Assembly (NCBI RefSeq): GCF_038396675.1
Contig: NC_088921.1
Coordinates: 20,407,001-20,471,000, forward strand
Direction: 5' to 3'
DNA from: Hydra vulgaris
Lineage: Eukaryota > Cnidaria > Hydrozoa > Anthoathecata > Hydridae
DNA: 64,000 nt
Positions 41,671 to 52,664 of the stretch are shown piece after piece. The notes below the pieces were generated by a model. It was given only the letters and a program-made list of their open reading frames with translations. It searched no databases and was not told the DNA's origin. The translations under genes and the position numbers were made by a program. Every line of letters begins with the position of its first letter. The stretch's first letter is position 1.

Positions 41671-42539
41671 TACGGTAACAGTGACTAATAACATACCATA
41701 ACAATAATATCATTTTCAATGATACTCTTTTTTGTTCATAGACTTCTAAATTAATAAATATATTAATAACTATATAATATATTTATTACATTTATTTTGT
41801 TTTCAACATTGTTATAAACAAAATAAATGTAATAAGTTCTGCATTTATTTAACTGAAAATGTATATATATATATTACGTTACCTTTTATATTTCCGCTTT
41901 CATCATCAGAGCTTATTTCATCAGAACTGCTGAGATTCAATTTTTCGCCATAAACAGATAAATCCATAATCTTGGTTTTTAATAATTTATTATTAAAATT
42001 ATTTATTTTTAATAAATAAATAATTTTCAATTTTAACTATATAATGCACTTTTAAAATATGTAGTGCGTTAGAAGATGGAATATATGTGTTTTTTTCTGC
42101 ATGATTAATGGGCGATTTACAATACCTATGTTTTTACTATATGATAGATGGCAATATGTGAGGTGAGAGAGAAACAAAACATAGAAAATAGGGTTTTTTT
42201 TGTATTTTTTTTTTGTATATTTTTTTTGTTTAAAATGTCTTAGCTTTGACAGAGTGGCAAGGGATCTATTTTAATTTGTTATATAAATCGTTATAAAGTT
42301 AAGTCCAGGCTAAGTTTTTGTCTAGCTTTATACCCAAGTCGTTTACAAATCTTGCACCAAAGTTTTTTTAAGTTGCTGACCTAATTTTTTGTGATAACTT
42401 TTCAATATTATTAAATCAGTTTTTTTGGACTTAAGAGAAATTTTGTTGAGATTTAGTCAATTGCATAGTTTTTTAAGGTTGTAGTTAACATATTTGTTGA
42501 TTTATTTTAAAGGCTTATTAAAATAAAGATGGCTTGTGT

Positions 42540-43650
42540 CACTTGCAAGAGACGTGTTGAACGTTACAAAATTTTAATGCTTAAGACATGTCGTTTATGT
42601 AAATAAGAAGCAACGAAGGGCTAATAACAGATCCCTGAGGAACACCTACTTTAATATCGTTCAGGTGTCTGCTCACCACACTAATGGTGAGCTGAGACAT
42701 GAATAATACTAAGTGAGTTATATTAGTAATGAAAGATTTGAACCAAAAGTTTGAAATTCCTCTAATACCATAATAGGATAGCTTATAGAGTAGAACGTCA
42801 ATATCTACAGTGTAAAATGCCTTTTGATGGTCGATAAAAATGCCACATCCAAACATTCCTTCATCCAGAGAATTTTTATCTTTTACTGTTAGACTTAATA
42901 AAGCAAGTGATGTAGAGTAGTTTGTTCGAAAACCAAATTGTAATGCAAAAAACAGTTTATTTTCATTGAAGCATTCGTACAAGCAGTAAACATTAGCCTT
43001 TCAAGTATTTTATCTATGTTGGAGAGGAAGGAAGTTGGCCTATAGTTCGACATTAATGGTCTTGAATCAGTTTTAAAAATAGATATAACTTTGGCAGTTT
43101 TTAAGTTTTCTGAGAACACACTTGAAAACGAAATATTAAAAATGTTAGAAAGAATTCTTGAAAGTTCCGTTTTTAATAGTTTGAGAAAGACATTTTTGAA
43201 TGCCTGTAAACGTAATTATCAATAATATTATTTATTTGGATTTATAATTTCTATGAAGATAGATTCTAACTCTTTCGGTTTAGAGATGTGAAGATTATTT
43301 CTGGGTTTATAGGCGAGCCTGTTATTTATATTTAATAATGCACCGCCTGCATCTGATTTAGATTGTGTGTGTCCATAGGAATACCAATTAAGTGTTAAGT
43401 TGCTAGCTTGTGGGCTTTTTTTATTCAATCTAGATTCCGATATACCATTCATGTTAAATTCAAGTTTTATTGATTGAAGTAGATTTTTAAGGTCATCAAA
43501 ATATTTCGAGAGTGATGAGATATTGATATGAGAGACATTGAATGAGGGTTTGCCAACTACTATACATTCTAAATCATCAACATTAGTATAATAACTGAGA
43601 TTTAATGAGATTTAGATTTATTGAGATTTAAGTTTTGTTGTTACCAATTT
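42540..43650 (-). mobile_element. CR1/Jockey-group LINE fragment
   Basis: This is a different LINE family from the U2-targeted ones. Minus-strand frames are 43452-43228 (endonuclease: NGISESRLNKK, DAGGALLNINNRLAYKPRN, KELESIFIEI), 43119-42895 (RT start: AKVISIFKTDSRPLMSNYRP, SNIDKILERLM) and 42982-42581 (FGFRTNYSTSLALLSL, IDHQKAFYTVDIDVLLYKLS, VGVPQGSVISPSLLLIYIND). The segment is cut before the FADD-type box. Several frameshifts are present. The RT motifs are those of the CR1/Jockey group; the exact clade is not resolved. Confidence 0.75.
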
Positions 43651-44394
43651 GTGTATTAAATGTGTTAGAGATTGAGTAAAGGCTCTCTATGAAAAACATG
43701 GTACTTGATAAGTATCATTTATTTTAGTGTCGTCATTAGTAACATTTTCATTGTCAGTTATAGTTTCGTTATTGAAGGGAATTATATTAGCTAAGCAACT
43801 TATACAAAACCATGTATAAAATGCATAGCTAGTAAATACACCACAATTTATTTAGGAGTTTTTTAGTAACTGCTGGTCAATATAATCAAGGCTGTTACAT
43901 TTTAGGTGGACGTAATTAGGCAGTTATCACAAATAATAGCCTTATCATTTTTATGAACATAAACATTTCAAACAGCACGTTTGCTATGTGTAGTTTTTAT
44001 TACGGTGAATTGATATTCTCCTGGAGGTGAAGTATAGAATTCTCCTGGAGACAAACTTCATTATCTTTCATGTGATATTTTATCTAAACATTGAATATTA
44101 CCAAAATTAGACAATATAGCAAAATTATTTAACCAATGAAAAATATTATAACTACAGAAATATGGCGTGCAAGAAACATGCGGGTGAAGAAAATAAAGTA
44201 CTTTGCCACTCTAAAATAAATTAAAATATAAAACAAATTAGGTATATTTAGAAAATATAATACGAAAAATGTAAACAAGAAAATAATATGAAAAATTTTC
44301 ATACCTTGTTTTCCATTATTAATGCTATATCTAAACAACATAAGAAAGAACTCGTGTTCACCATTTAATCATTATCAATCAACTAAAATTTTAA
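43651..44394. other. AT-rich stretch without supported genes
   Basis: No recognisable coding or repeat. It ends at an A/T run that bounds K11. Confidence 0.45.
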
Positions 44395-45040
44395 TTTTTT
44401 TTTTTTTGAATCTCTTAACTGCTTTCTGACAAATAACGGTTGCGGTGAAAGCAAGGTAAGTGTGGAAGGTTTTCCCTAATATTTTGATTCCTAAGGCGTT
44501 GCACAAGGTTATGTCAAAAAGCTTTTGATTTAACACTCTAGCTATGATTTCTACGTAAATATCCTAGCATTGTTGATAGAACTCTGCTGGGAGGCCGTCT
44601 ATCCCTGGTGATTTGCTTTTGTTTAGGGACATTGCAGCGTTATAAAGCTCCTCGCTGCTAAAGGGAAAATTTAAAAACGCGTTTTGGTCATCCGTGAGGG
44701 ATGTTTTTATGTTTGCAAAAAATTTGTATTGTTTTTCTTTACTGAGAGTTTTTGTTACGTACAGGTTTTTTTAAATTTCGGGCAGGGCATCCGCGTTCCT
44801 CATTTTTTGGTGGTCCTGCTGGTCTGCATCATCGCCCTCTTCATCGGTAGTGTAAACAGGATCAAATTCATCGTGAATCGGTACGACGCCAGTTAGCACT
44901 AATTCCATTTTCTCTAATATGTTTTTCGCTTGTTTTTGTGACGTCATAATTCCAGTTAACAATCAAAAACTAATATCTAATTAAATAAAGCCAACCAAAT
45001 CACTTTAATCACTTTAAATATCGCTGCCTCGGCCAAAATC
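44395..45040 (-). mobile_element. K11: deleted U2-targeted LINE with intact 5' end
   Basis: Read leftward, it begins right after a 9-nt U2 scrap with GATTTTGGCCGAGGCAGCGA TA, an inverted near-copy of the U2 5' end. The 5' UTR and the start of ORF1 follow: ATG 44947, MTSQKQAKNILEKMELVLTG, acidic TTDEEGDDAD, about 59 aa to a stop near 44771. A deletion then joins to an RT fragment (FSSEELYNAAMSLNKSKSPG, about 44670-44600) and to a post-RT scrap (FHTYLAFTATVICQKAVKRF). It ends in an A-rich run at about 44395. Confidence 0.7.
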
Positions 45041-45049
45041 AAGAACAGA
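45041..45049 (-). ncRNA. 9-nt U2 scrap between stacked copies K12 and K11
   Basis: The complement is TCTGTTCTT, the U2 target sequence. It lies between the K12 poly(A) (45050-45059) and the K11 5' UTR. Short, but its place between two element ends is telling. Confidence 0.65.
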
Positions 45050-45344
45050 TTTTTTTTTTCTTTTATGATAACATATAATGTTTCAATATAAAGTATTTAT
45101 AACAGGAGTATATTTACAATGTGGGAGAAAATGTCCTGTAAAGTAGTATGTATTTCATTAAGTTTTTAGTTTCGTTTGATTTTATTTAATAATTTCATGC
45201 GTTTTTCTTTATTAATCTGTATTTTTGTTACGGATTATATTAAAACGAAAAGCGAAAATAAAAAAAAAGCAAATAAAAAAATTCGTAATAATACCACAAC
45301 AAGTCTTAAGTAAGTATATTCAAAATAAAACATATTGTCATTTA

Positions 45345-45535
45345 AAATATATATGTCTGGTTATTACCCCAAGCCGTTAAAAAAAATTCACACACCCATT
45401 AAAACCACCGGGTTATGAAGGACATAATCGTACATTGTGTTTTTATAATATATATTGCTGGTCATTAAGCCCCTGCATTTAAATAATATTGGCATGTCCG
45501 TCACACCGCAAAGGCTGCTGGGGACATGCTTTTTC
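45345..45535 (-). repeat. K12 3' UTR two-unit repeat with U2-like hairpin
   Basis: The proximal unit has GCATGTCCCCAGCAGCCTTT GCGGTG...GGACATGC and GGCTTAATGACC (complement of 45460-45471). The distal unit has TTGGGGTAATAACCAGACAT. Same plan as K1, K14 and K17. Confidence 0.65.
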
Positions 45536-46589
45536 GTTAAGTTGATATGTAGAAAAAATATTCAAATATACAGACTAAACAAAACATGGGTAATATTTAT
45601 TCCTTATACACGGTACTCTTATCGCTTATCCCGTTGTTAATTAAAAATTGTTCGTGAAATATTTCCACGTTGTTTTTCCTCAAATATATGTTGTAATTTA
45701 TCTTCCATGTTTCTAATTTCTTTTTTAATAATCTCTACAACTCTTGCAGAGGGTATAATTTTATTTTCTTTTAGTTTCATGTTTCTGGCCCACCATAACT
45801 TTGAAGTTATTACGTCGGCCAGGGTTAAAGCTATTTTAGCAGTGTGGTCCTTCTTTGACAAGTGGTCTATATTTGTCAGAAAGACCGCACAAACTATGTT
45901 AAAGTTTTGCTCTGTTATGAGCTTTTCATAAACATTTTTGAAGGCCTTCCATACCGATCTAGCTTTCTTGCAGTGGATAAACATGTGTAACGTGTTTTCC
46001 ACTGCACCGCAGGTTTTGCAATTAGTCTTTCCCCGTCGTCTGTTTTTCCTCCAACTCTGAATTTTCTTAAGAGTCGGAAGCGAGTTTGTTAATATTCTCC
46101 AGAGGACGTTTTTGCTGATTTCGCTGGCATAGGATTTAAAACTTCTCTCCCATATTTGTTTCCACGGAATGGATTTTTGTAGTTTTGCATCCCATGCCTT
46201 TAGTATTTTTTTGATGTGTATGTTTTCATCAAACTTGCTGACAATTACATATATGTTTTTGGAGTTTTTATTTCAAAAACTTTATCGTTGTTTTTGATAA
46301 TCTCAACAACATCTTTGTGGTAAAAGGCAAGGTTATTAATTGATTTTGGAAAATTGTTTCTGTTTAGAAACAACCATTAAGGGGTAATTAGTTTTTACTC
46401 TTCTTGTTAGGTGGTGGGCTAAATAGTAGTTTTAGATGAAACAAGATTCGTGAGAGTTTTCTTGCTCTTTTATTTAAAAAACTATTTTTAGTACGAATGG
46501 CTCAGCACTGATTTTTAATATCAAGGATGCCTAATCCTCCTTTATCAACGAGTATATTTAAGATATTTAAGACTAAACACTCTTGCATA

Positions 46590-47220
46590 TCAAAGATATG
46601 TTCCAGTATTTGAATCCAATCGCTCAATTATTTTCGCGACGATTAGGTTTTTATCCTCGATCGGAAGGCCAAACACCGAAACATGGATTCTAGAGGTCGG
46701 CGCTTTTTCAGGGTTTATTTTGTTAAAGGTGTGATGCAGACGGTTAATAACAAGTCCCCTCTCAATAAGCAGGTTCCTTGTTATCTCCGTTCTCAAGACA
46801 GTCTCCAAAACAGAATTACAGTGTAGTAACTGCAAGCCTTCAAGATCGGCTGCCATTCCTTCTTTTTCTAAAGCAAGCTAAATTTCGTTTGTTGTTGTTT
46901 TTTTTGTAGCCTGTGTAACAGGGTTTTAGGTAGAATTATTTTTGTTTCGTTTGCATCATTCTTTTTCGTATCTTCAGTCAAAGTATTAGTCGCGCTAGCG
47001 TAACTTTTTATAAAAGTTGGTCCGTTTACGTCCGGAGATGTTAAAATTTTAGGCGGGCTTACGCCTGCCTTGTTTTCGGATACTTCTCCTCGTCCGCGTC
47101 GCCGTGTTGATCGTCGAAGGAACTGTAACCCATGTTGACGTTGACAACAAGCTTTTCTTCAGCAACCAATTTCATCTTTTCAAGCGATCTTTTTGCAATT
47201 TCATCAGTATTTGCAGCCAT
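46590..47220 (-). pseudogene. K12 ORF1 (gag-like), broken
   Basis: ATG 47220 starts MAANTDEIAKRSLEKMKLVA. Stops interrupt the middle. The 46856-46590 frame carries the conserved block: VLRTEITRNLLIERG, HHTFNKINPEKAPTS, HVSVFGLPIEDKNLIVAKII. It is cut by the internal deletion after LDSNTG. Role as for K2 ORF1. Confidence 0.65.
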
Positions 47221-47323
47221 TAAATAATACTAATGCAAATAACTCCTTTATAAAAATAAATTTCTAAACAAGCTCTAAAATATAGATTTCACTTTCGATA
47301 TCGCTGTCTTGGCTTTAAATCAC

Positions 47324-47368
47324 GAACAGATACTACACTTGATCTTAGCCATTAGGCCGAGAAGCAAT
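47324..47368 (-). ncRNA. U2: U2 snRNA, 5' part (nt 1-45), minus strand
   Basis: The complement reads ATTGCTTCTCGGCCTAATGG CTAAGATCAAGTGTAGTATC TGTTC, one substitution from consensus. K12 follows exactly after TGTTC, giving a clean 5' junction. Confidence 0.92.
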
Positions 47369-47444
47369 AACTGAACACTGCAGACATAGTCGGACTGACG
47401 CCGTTTTCAACAATGTACTTGTGGTTTGAAATAGTACGTCTAAT
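47369..47444 (-). promoter_or_regulatory. U2 upstream promoter block, minus strand
   Basis: AACTGAACACTGCAGACATA GTCGGACTGACGCCGTTTTC AACAATGTACTTGTGG, to ACGTCTAAT, where a DNA transposon begins. The edge of the transposon coincides with the outer edge of the conserved 75-bp block. Confidence 0.75.
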
Positions 47445-49052
47445 AGGGTGTGTCGATTTTTTTTTTTTTTATCAATTTGAAAAACGGCAAGATGACTTTT
47501 GGTGAAGAATTTTACGGGGATTCCGAATCCGCAAAAAAAAATTAAAATAAAGAATGTCTTGCTGGGTGGGTCAGCACTATTTTTAACGGAAAAATGACTT
47601 AAATATGACTAATTAACGGAGGGAAATAAAAATTGAAATTTTTTTTTTTTTTTTTTCAATGTTTGAAAAACTTAAACACTATTACGTTGAACTTTAGGAA
47701 AATTTCATATTTGGTGCAAAATTTATAAAAATAACCACAGAAAGTGAGTTTTTGTGAAGGGCATTTTTACAAAAATAATCCACTTTTTTCATATTGTAGA
47801 CAAAATGTGACGGTAGAGTTTTAACGACAGCTGTTAAATTAGTTAATTAAAATTGTATTACTTAAGCAATATAATTTTATCTAATAATTATTCACAACTA
47901 CTGATAAATAAGTGACAAGTATGATACTAAAATTAAATTTTGACTATAAAAGCGATTAAATAAGATTATATATTATAAAGAAAATTTGATTATATATAAA
48001 CATACATAATAGAAAAAATTGTAGAAATTAATATGGCATCTTTTAACAAAAAAATAACAATAAAGACAAGAAACATGAAAAAACCCTCAAAAACTGAGTT
48101 AATTGGTACTGGAAAGGAGTTGCTACTATCTGAACATCCAACAAGACACACTTCGATATGCAGTCCTTTTAAGAGAACAGTGTGATAAAAACTCCAGAAC
48201 CTTTTTAATAAAAGATATGGCAAAAAAGGTTGCATGTGCCGTTATTACCCAGTGGCAAAAAGCAAACGCTAATTTTAAAGCTCCTATAATTTATTCTGAA
48301 AAAAACATTGGGTACAAAATTATAAAAGCTTGGGATGTTGCATTTTTAATATCAGCAAACAGAGAAAATAAAGAAAATAAAAAAGACTTTATATTGAAAT
48401 TGGATAAACTTTTTGATATTGTAAGTGTATAATTTCTGATTGTAAAGAAATTGGTTGCAAAGTTATTTGTAAACAACAATCCCACATTACATGCAACTGC
48501 TCTAAGGAATATAAAATTCCTATAATAGACGTTTTTTATATTAAAACCGAAAGAGATAAAGTCGGTGCTAAAGGTTTGCTTCAAATATCTTCCAAAGATA
48601 TGCCTGAACACAACAGACAGGTTAAAAAATTATATAACCATTCTAATAAAGAAGCTTTTAAGAGAAAAAGGGCAAACAGCATAACAACAAATACATTTTT
48701 AAACAATGATTTTTCAATGACTGAAGATGAACTTACTAATGAAGAATTTAACACAGAACCTAGTACTTCAAATTCGAAAGTAAAAAAGTCTAAATATACT
48801 ACTAAAAGTGTACGAAATGTCGCAATACATAGTCTAAGGTAAAATATGTACTTTTTATTTTAAATTAAACAAAATTCTTTATTTAACTATCTAAAAACAA
48901 ATTCTATTTTTAGATACGGAGTTTCTTCTAGAGCTGCTGCGGCTTTGACTACAGCTGCCTGGATTGATGCTGGATTGATTACTGAGAAAGATACACAGTT
49001 TATTGTTGACCCTAAAAAAATTGTAAGAGCTCAAGGTAAAGTTACAACCTAG
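47445..49052 (+). mobile_element. DNA-transposon-like element, 5' part, with a spliced gene
   Basis: The element interrupts a U2 spacer at ACGTCTAAT and starts AGGGTGTGTCGATTTTTT, a transposon-like end. About 550 bp of noncoding sequence leads to a rightward two-exon gene. At 49052 it is cut by the 3'-truncated edge of K13. No matching right end is present. The superfamily is not recognised from the end sequence. Confidence 0.5.
48032..49052 (+). pseudogene. Spliced gene of the transposon-like element (family common in Hydra, function unknown)
   Basis: Coding starts about ATG 48032 (ATGGCATCTTTTAACAAAAA), in PSKTELIGTGKELLLSEHPT (about 48080-48140). It continues in a nearby frame (48103-48432: DTLRYAVLLREQCDKNSRTF; AVITQWQKANANFKAPIIYS; ILKLDKLFDIVS). 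A Cys-rich stretch, SDCKEIGCKVICKQQSHITC NCSKEYKIP (about 48435-48510), comes next, then 48576-48842. A GT-AG intron (48839-48913) follows, and exon 2 reads YGVSSRAAAALTTAAWIDAG LITEKDTQFIVD. The order (TQWQKAN helix, Cys-rich core, VSSRAAAA...IDAGLI) matches a repeated, uncharacterised protein family I recall from Hydra and other invertebrates. One or two frame breaks; the 3' end is missing. Confidence 0.5.
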
Positions 49053-51611
49053 GTTAAAACGCTCAATTACTTTAAAAAGAAAGTTTTGATCTAGTTTATC
49101 GAACACTTTTTCCTAGTCTATAAATATATATGATAAATTTTTTCTATTTTTTTGATTAGTATACTCTATAAGATCCCTAGCTAGGAAAATATTAGAGAAG
49201 ATAGTACGTTTAAGAACCGAACAGGTTCTAATATTTTGTGAAGGACTTTTGATAGCCGAATTGCAAGGGCTTTTGTAATTTGTAATCGGCACACAACTAA
49301 GATATTGATGTTTAGGTTTTCAGTAGCTTTAGGTCGTTATCTTTTGGGAGAAGACTTTTAATGGCTGTTCTTGGTGATAACGTTAGGTCTTTATTTTCAT
49401 TGAAGAGGTTTTCATTTACTAAATTGGTAAATTCAGTTCCGATTATGTCCCAGAAACTTTGGTAGAACTTAACTGGAATACCATCTATTCCTGGTGTTTT
49501 TCTTTTTGCGGGTGTTAGCCGCAGCAAGGAGTTCATCTTTTGTCAGGTATTCATTTAAATACATGTTTTCATCTACATTGAGTGATTTAATTATGTTCTT
49601 TAGGAGATTATTTTATTTTATTTCATTTAAGTTCCTTTTTTTGTAAAAAATTTTGTAATATTTTCGGATGACATTAATAGTTCAATTTGTATCTTTACAA
49701 AAGATATTGTTATCACTAACTTCAGTTATTGTTTGTTTTTTTTATTGTTTTTTTCAAGAGAGAAGAGCATTTTTGATGGTGTTTTGCCTTCCTCTATAAC
49801 TTGTTGTTTTGTTCTATAAGGATCCCTTGATTATTACTCAGCAAATTTATTTCACTTTTAATTGATTGTATCTTTTCTTTATTTTTTTTTTTTTTTCTAG
49901 TTCTTTTTTTAATGTTATTTCTAATTGTTTTATATGTTCTTTTTTAGTTAGGTTAATCTCTGGTATTGCATTTTCTATTATTTGATATTTAAAAATTTCC
50001 CACCATTGATTTAATCATAACAGTGTTTAGTTTCCTTGAAATTTTCAAAGTCATTGGTTATCTTGTTTCTGAAGTTTTTATCTTCTAAGAGTGTAACGGT
50101 AAAATGCCAATAACCTAAGCCTTTTTTATTTTGGTTTTTATTTAGATGATGAAGGATGTAGTTTTTGTGTGGGTTTTTTTTTTTTTTCGATTTTTAAATT
50201 TTATATTTTTGTTTGGTTTATTGTTTTATATTTAATTTGGTTTTTCAATTTTTAATTTTTATTTGGTTTTTTAGTTATCTTTTTATTTGGTTTTTTAGTT
50301 CTATACTTTTATTATTATTTTAAATTTTGGTGATTATCACTCAATCCTTTAGGATTCAGTGTTTCATTGTTTGAGCGTTCAGATTCAGTGAACTTGTTTC
50401 TCTCTACGCTAGTTTTCCTTATCCATTTCTTCCTGTAGGCCTCTACCTCATGCCACGGGTTCATGTCCCGATCAATTATTTCAGCTTCGTTTCTCAGAGA
50501 CCTTGTGTTTTTCGTCGCCTTCCCTACTTTGTTTATTATTTATATTCTCTGTTTCTTGTTACATAAATTTTGTTTTAGCCTGGGGTGTATGTTCCTCTAT
50601 TTAATTTGTCGCAGGGCAAGCGCTAGCTTCATTTGCTGCAGCATATGCAACAATTTCAGTTTTGTTGGTTTCACATATTTTGTCCTTGTTAATTTGGTCT
50701 TCACTTGTTGAATTTGTTTCTGTCTCAATATTATCATGATTTTCGTTTTCATTTTTTTCTAGTTGCCTTTTCTTTTTATTGGGAACATACCCTACCTGCA
50801 CGGTATGGACTACCTTAACCTTGTAACCTTTTATAGTTATATGGCTCGGTATTGGTTTTTTATCTTCCATTACAATTAATAGGATACCAGTGTAGTACTG
50901 AATTTTATTTTTTTGTATTAGTTTCATTAGTGGTCTTTTTATGTTTTTACCGTAGCCAAGGTCCTCAAATATTTTGCCTACGTCATACTCTTCGCATTCA
51001 AGAGGAAGTATAAAGATTAAGACTGTTGTCCTTTGAACTTTTGGCGTAACAGGTTGATCAGGAGTTTTATTTGGCCGAGAGGTGTATAACCGGTGATGTT
51101 CACCTTTAATATTTAGTCTTTTTTCAAGGAGGGTATTTTTTGATTTGTCGGTTTTCATTCCGATCTCGGCAAGCGTTCCGAATCGTATTAATTGTAGGCC
51201 TGTTAGATCTACGTCAGGTTTGCTCTGTCTACGTTTGCTCGTCTACGTTTGCTCTTCCAGAGCTGTTAGATAGCCGATATCCTCAACATTTCTTGGAGAA
51301 TTTAAAGAGCTAAGTAAAGTGTTTTTCAAGGGTTTTAGCAATGTTTTGCTTTCTATTGTAGCTACTTAAGCATAGCTTTTATCTTGGCGGATTTCCGCAA
51401 GTGTCTTGTCAATTTGACTATCTATATAGAATGAGTTTTTATGGCCAGTTGACCTTAAATATATAAACTATAGGCCAATGGACCTTTTTTTAGTTAAAAA
51501 AAAACAACCCGAGAAGGGGCAAGGTAACTGTACTAAGGCTATACTAGTCTATACTAAACGCACTTATATTCACGTAGGTATATAAATTATAATAACCGCT
51601 GTCTGAGACTA
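49053..51611 (-). mobile_element. K13: U2-targeted LINE, 5' end to RT, 3' truncated
   Basis: The 5' UTR (AGTCTCAGACAGCGGTTATT) lies next to the U2 5' half. ORF1 frames run from about 51385, the best being 51158-50601. A long AT-rich linker (50160-50440) replaces most of the endonuclease. LGYWHFTVTLL (about 50120) and the RT follow (49536-49312: KRKTPGIDGIPVKFYQSFWD), then FDKLDQNFLFKVIERFNLG (about 49100). It stops at 49053 against the transposon-like element. The catalytic RT box and the 3' UTR are absent. Confidence 0.75.
50601..51158 (-). pseudogene. K13 ORF1 (gag-like), longest frame 185 aa
   Basis: The frame carries the family's ORF1 blocks in order: KSKNTLLEKRLNIKGEHHRL (about residues 5-24); RTTVLIFILPLECEEYDVGK (about 48-67); LGYGKNIKRPLMK; KIQYYTGILLIVMEDKKPIP (about 87-106); GYKVKVVHTVQVGYVPNKKK (about 112-131); then a charged, Asn/Glu-rich tail. 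It lines up with K3 ORF1 residue by residue over this span. N-terminal parts (up to 51385) are in other frames with stops. Confidence 0.7.
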
Positions 51612-51671
51612 AAACAACTAGATCTTAGCCATTAGGTTATCTTAGCCACTAGATCGTTAGCCATAAGCGAT
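51612..51671 (-). ncRNA. U2: U2 snRNA 5' part, minus strand, scrambled by short repeats
   Basis: The complement starts ATCGCTTATGGC, then shows three partial copies of the GGCTAA(G/C)AT segment before K13. The GTAGTA branch-point-recognition stretch is lost. Upstream, ACTGAACACTGAAGACATAG is intact. Confidence 0.75.
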
Positions 51672-51834
51672 AACTGAACACTGAAGACATAGTCGGACCT
51701 ACGCCGTCTTCAACAATGTACTTGTGGTTTGAATTAGTACGTCTAATCATTTTCGTCGTCGTCATCATCAGCAGCTGAGACCATTGGCGATGTGGGACAC
51801 TCTGGAAGTCAAAAATTTTTCTAATTTTCAATAT
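51672..51834 (-). promoter_or_regulatory. U2 spacer, minus strand
   Basis: A complete 163-bp spacer between the U2 5' part (51671) and the neighbouring U2 3' end (51835): promoter block with GTCGGACCTACGCCGTCTTC, CGTCGTCATCATCAGCAGCT microsatellite and GGGACACTCTGGAAGTC. Confidence 0.8.
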
Positions 51835-51984
51835 GAGCCGCGCTCAGCAGTAGTGCAAAGCCGAGGCAACCCGTGGTCATGGCAAGGTAAACCTATGATC
51901 CCATGACCTAATGCCAAAAATCAGATTAATATATGAGCTGGACTGTGCCGGCGTACCAGATTTTAAACTGATAAGAACGGATAC
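51835..51984 (-). ncRNA. U2: U2 snRNA, 3' part, minus strand
   Basis: The complement runs GTATCCGTTCTTATCAGTTT ... GATTTTTGG (Sm site) ... GCGCGGCTC. It is joined to the K14 T-run (complement of poly(A)) at about 51985. Together with 54016-54062 it forms one U2 gene split by K14. Confidence 0.92.
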
Positions 51985-52664
51985 TTATTTTTTCTTTTTT
52001 CTTTAAAATGTATTTCATGTAAAAAAATATTTTACAAAAAAGTTGTTATATTTACAAGGGAATTTGTCTCAATAACACAATATATCAAAATATTTCTAGT
52101 TACAACAAGAAAAACATTCATATTTTTAAACATAATTTAATATAAACAACATAAATTTTATTCTTAAAAATTTGCGGTTTTTTTAAAACAAAAAGGAAAA
52201 TAAAAATGAAATAAAATTTTTAACTTGTAGCTCAAATTTTTAAAACCTCAAGGTAAACAAAAAAACTTTTTCAAAAATTGATTATGCGAAACAGAAAATT
52301 ATGTTTTTTGTGAAAAGATTATTTACAAAGATTTGCTAAACAGAACAAAAAATAATTGGAAAAAATAAAATTTGATGTACAACACAATAGTTTTAGTTAT
52401 ATATAAATATATATATATAAACTTTAAAATTGTAGTCAAGCGGTTGATATGTTTTTAATTTTATTTTTTCTTTTTTTGCGGTTTTTATCAAAACAAAACG
52501 TAAACAAGAAAAAAATGAAAGCGAATACGGAAACTAGAAAGGTAAAACCGCAAAATATATAATATCATATTTTATAATATAAATACAAAATATTTATTAT
52601 AACATCCCAACACTTATATACTTACGTATATATAAGATGTAAAGAGAAAGTCGTGTTTATAATA

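Larger units (their letters stand above)
40016..42539. other. AT-rich region with palindromes, no gene
   Basis: No supported coding. It includes a (TA)n/GTG and TAATAA microsatellite (40452-40495), palindromic units at 41078-41224 and a hairpin at 41572-41670. A short frame at 41845-42030 (- strand) has an acidic SSSDEISSDDESG patch but no recognisable family. Confidence 0.5.
45050..47323 (-). mobile_element. K12: U2-targeted LINE with both ends, large internal deletion
   Basis: The 5' UTR begins at U2 nt 45 with GTGATTTAAAGCCAAGACAG CGATA (inverted U2-like). ORF1 starts at ATG 47220 (MAANTDEIAKRSLEKMKLVA). Its core is in the frame 46856-46590 (EITRNLLIERGLVINRLHHT; SRIHVSVFGLPIEDK). At about 46615 a deletion removes the end of ORF1, the endonuclease and the RT. 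The post-RT region continues (45650-46560; C-terminal frame 46002-45637 with HMFIHCKKARSVWKAFKNVY). The 3' UTR has two repeat units (45345-45535), then poly(A) at 45059-45050. Confidence 0.82.
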
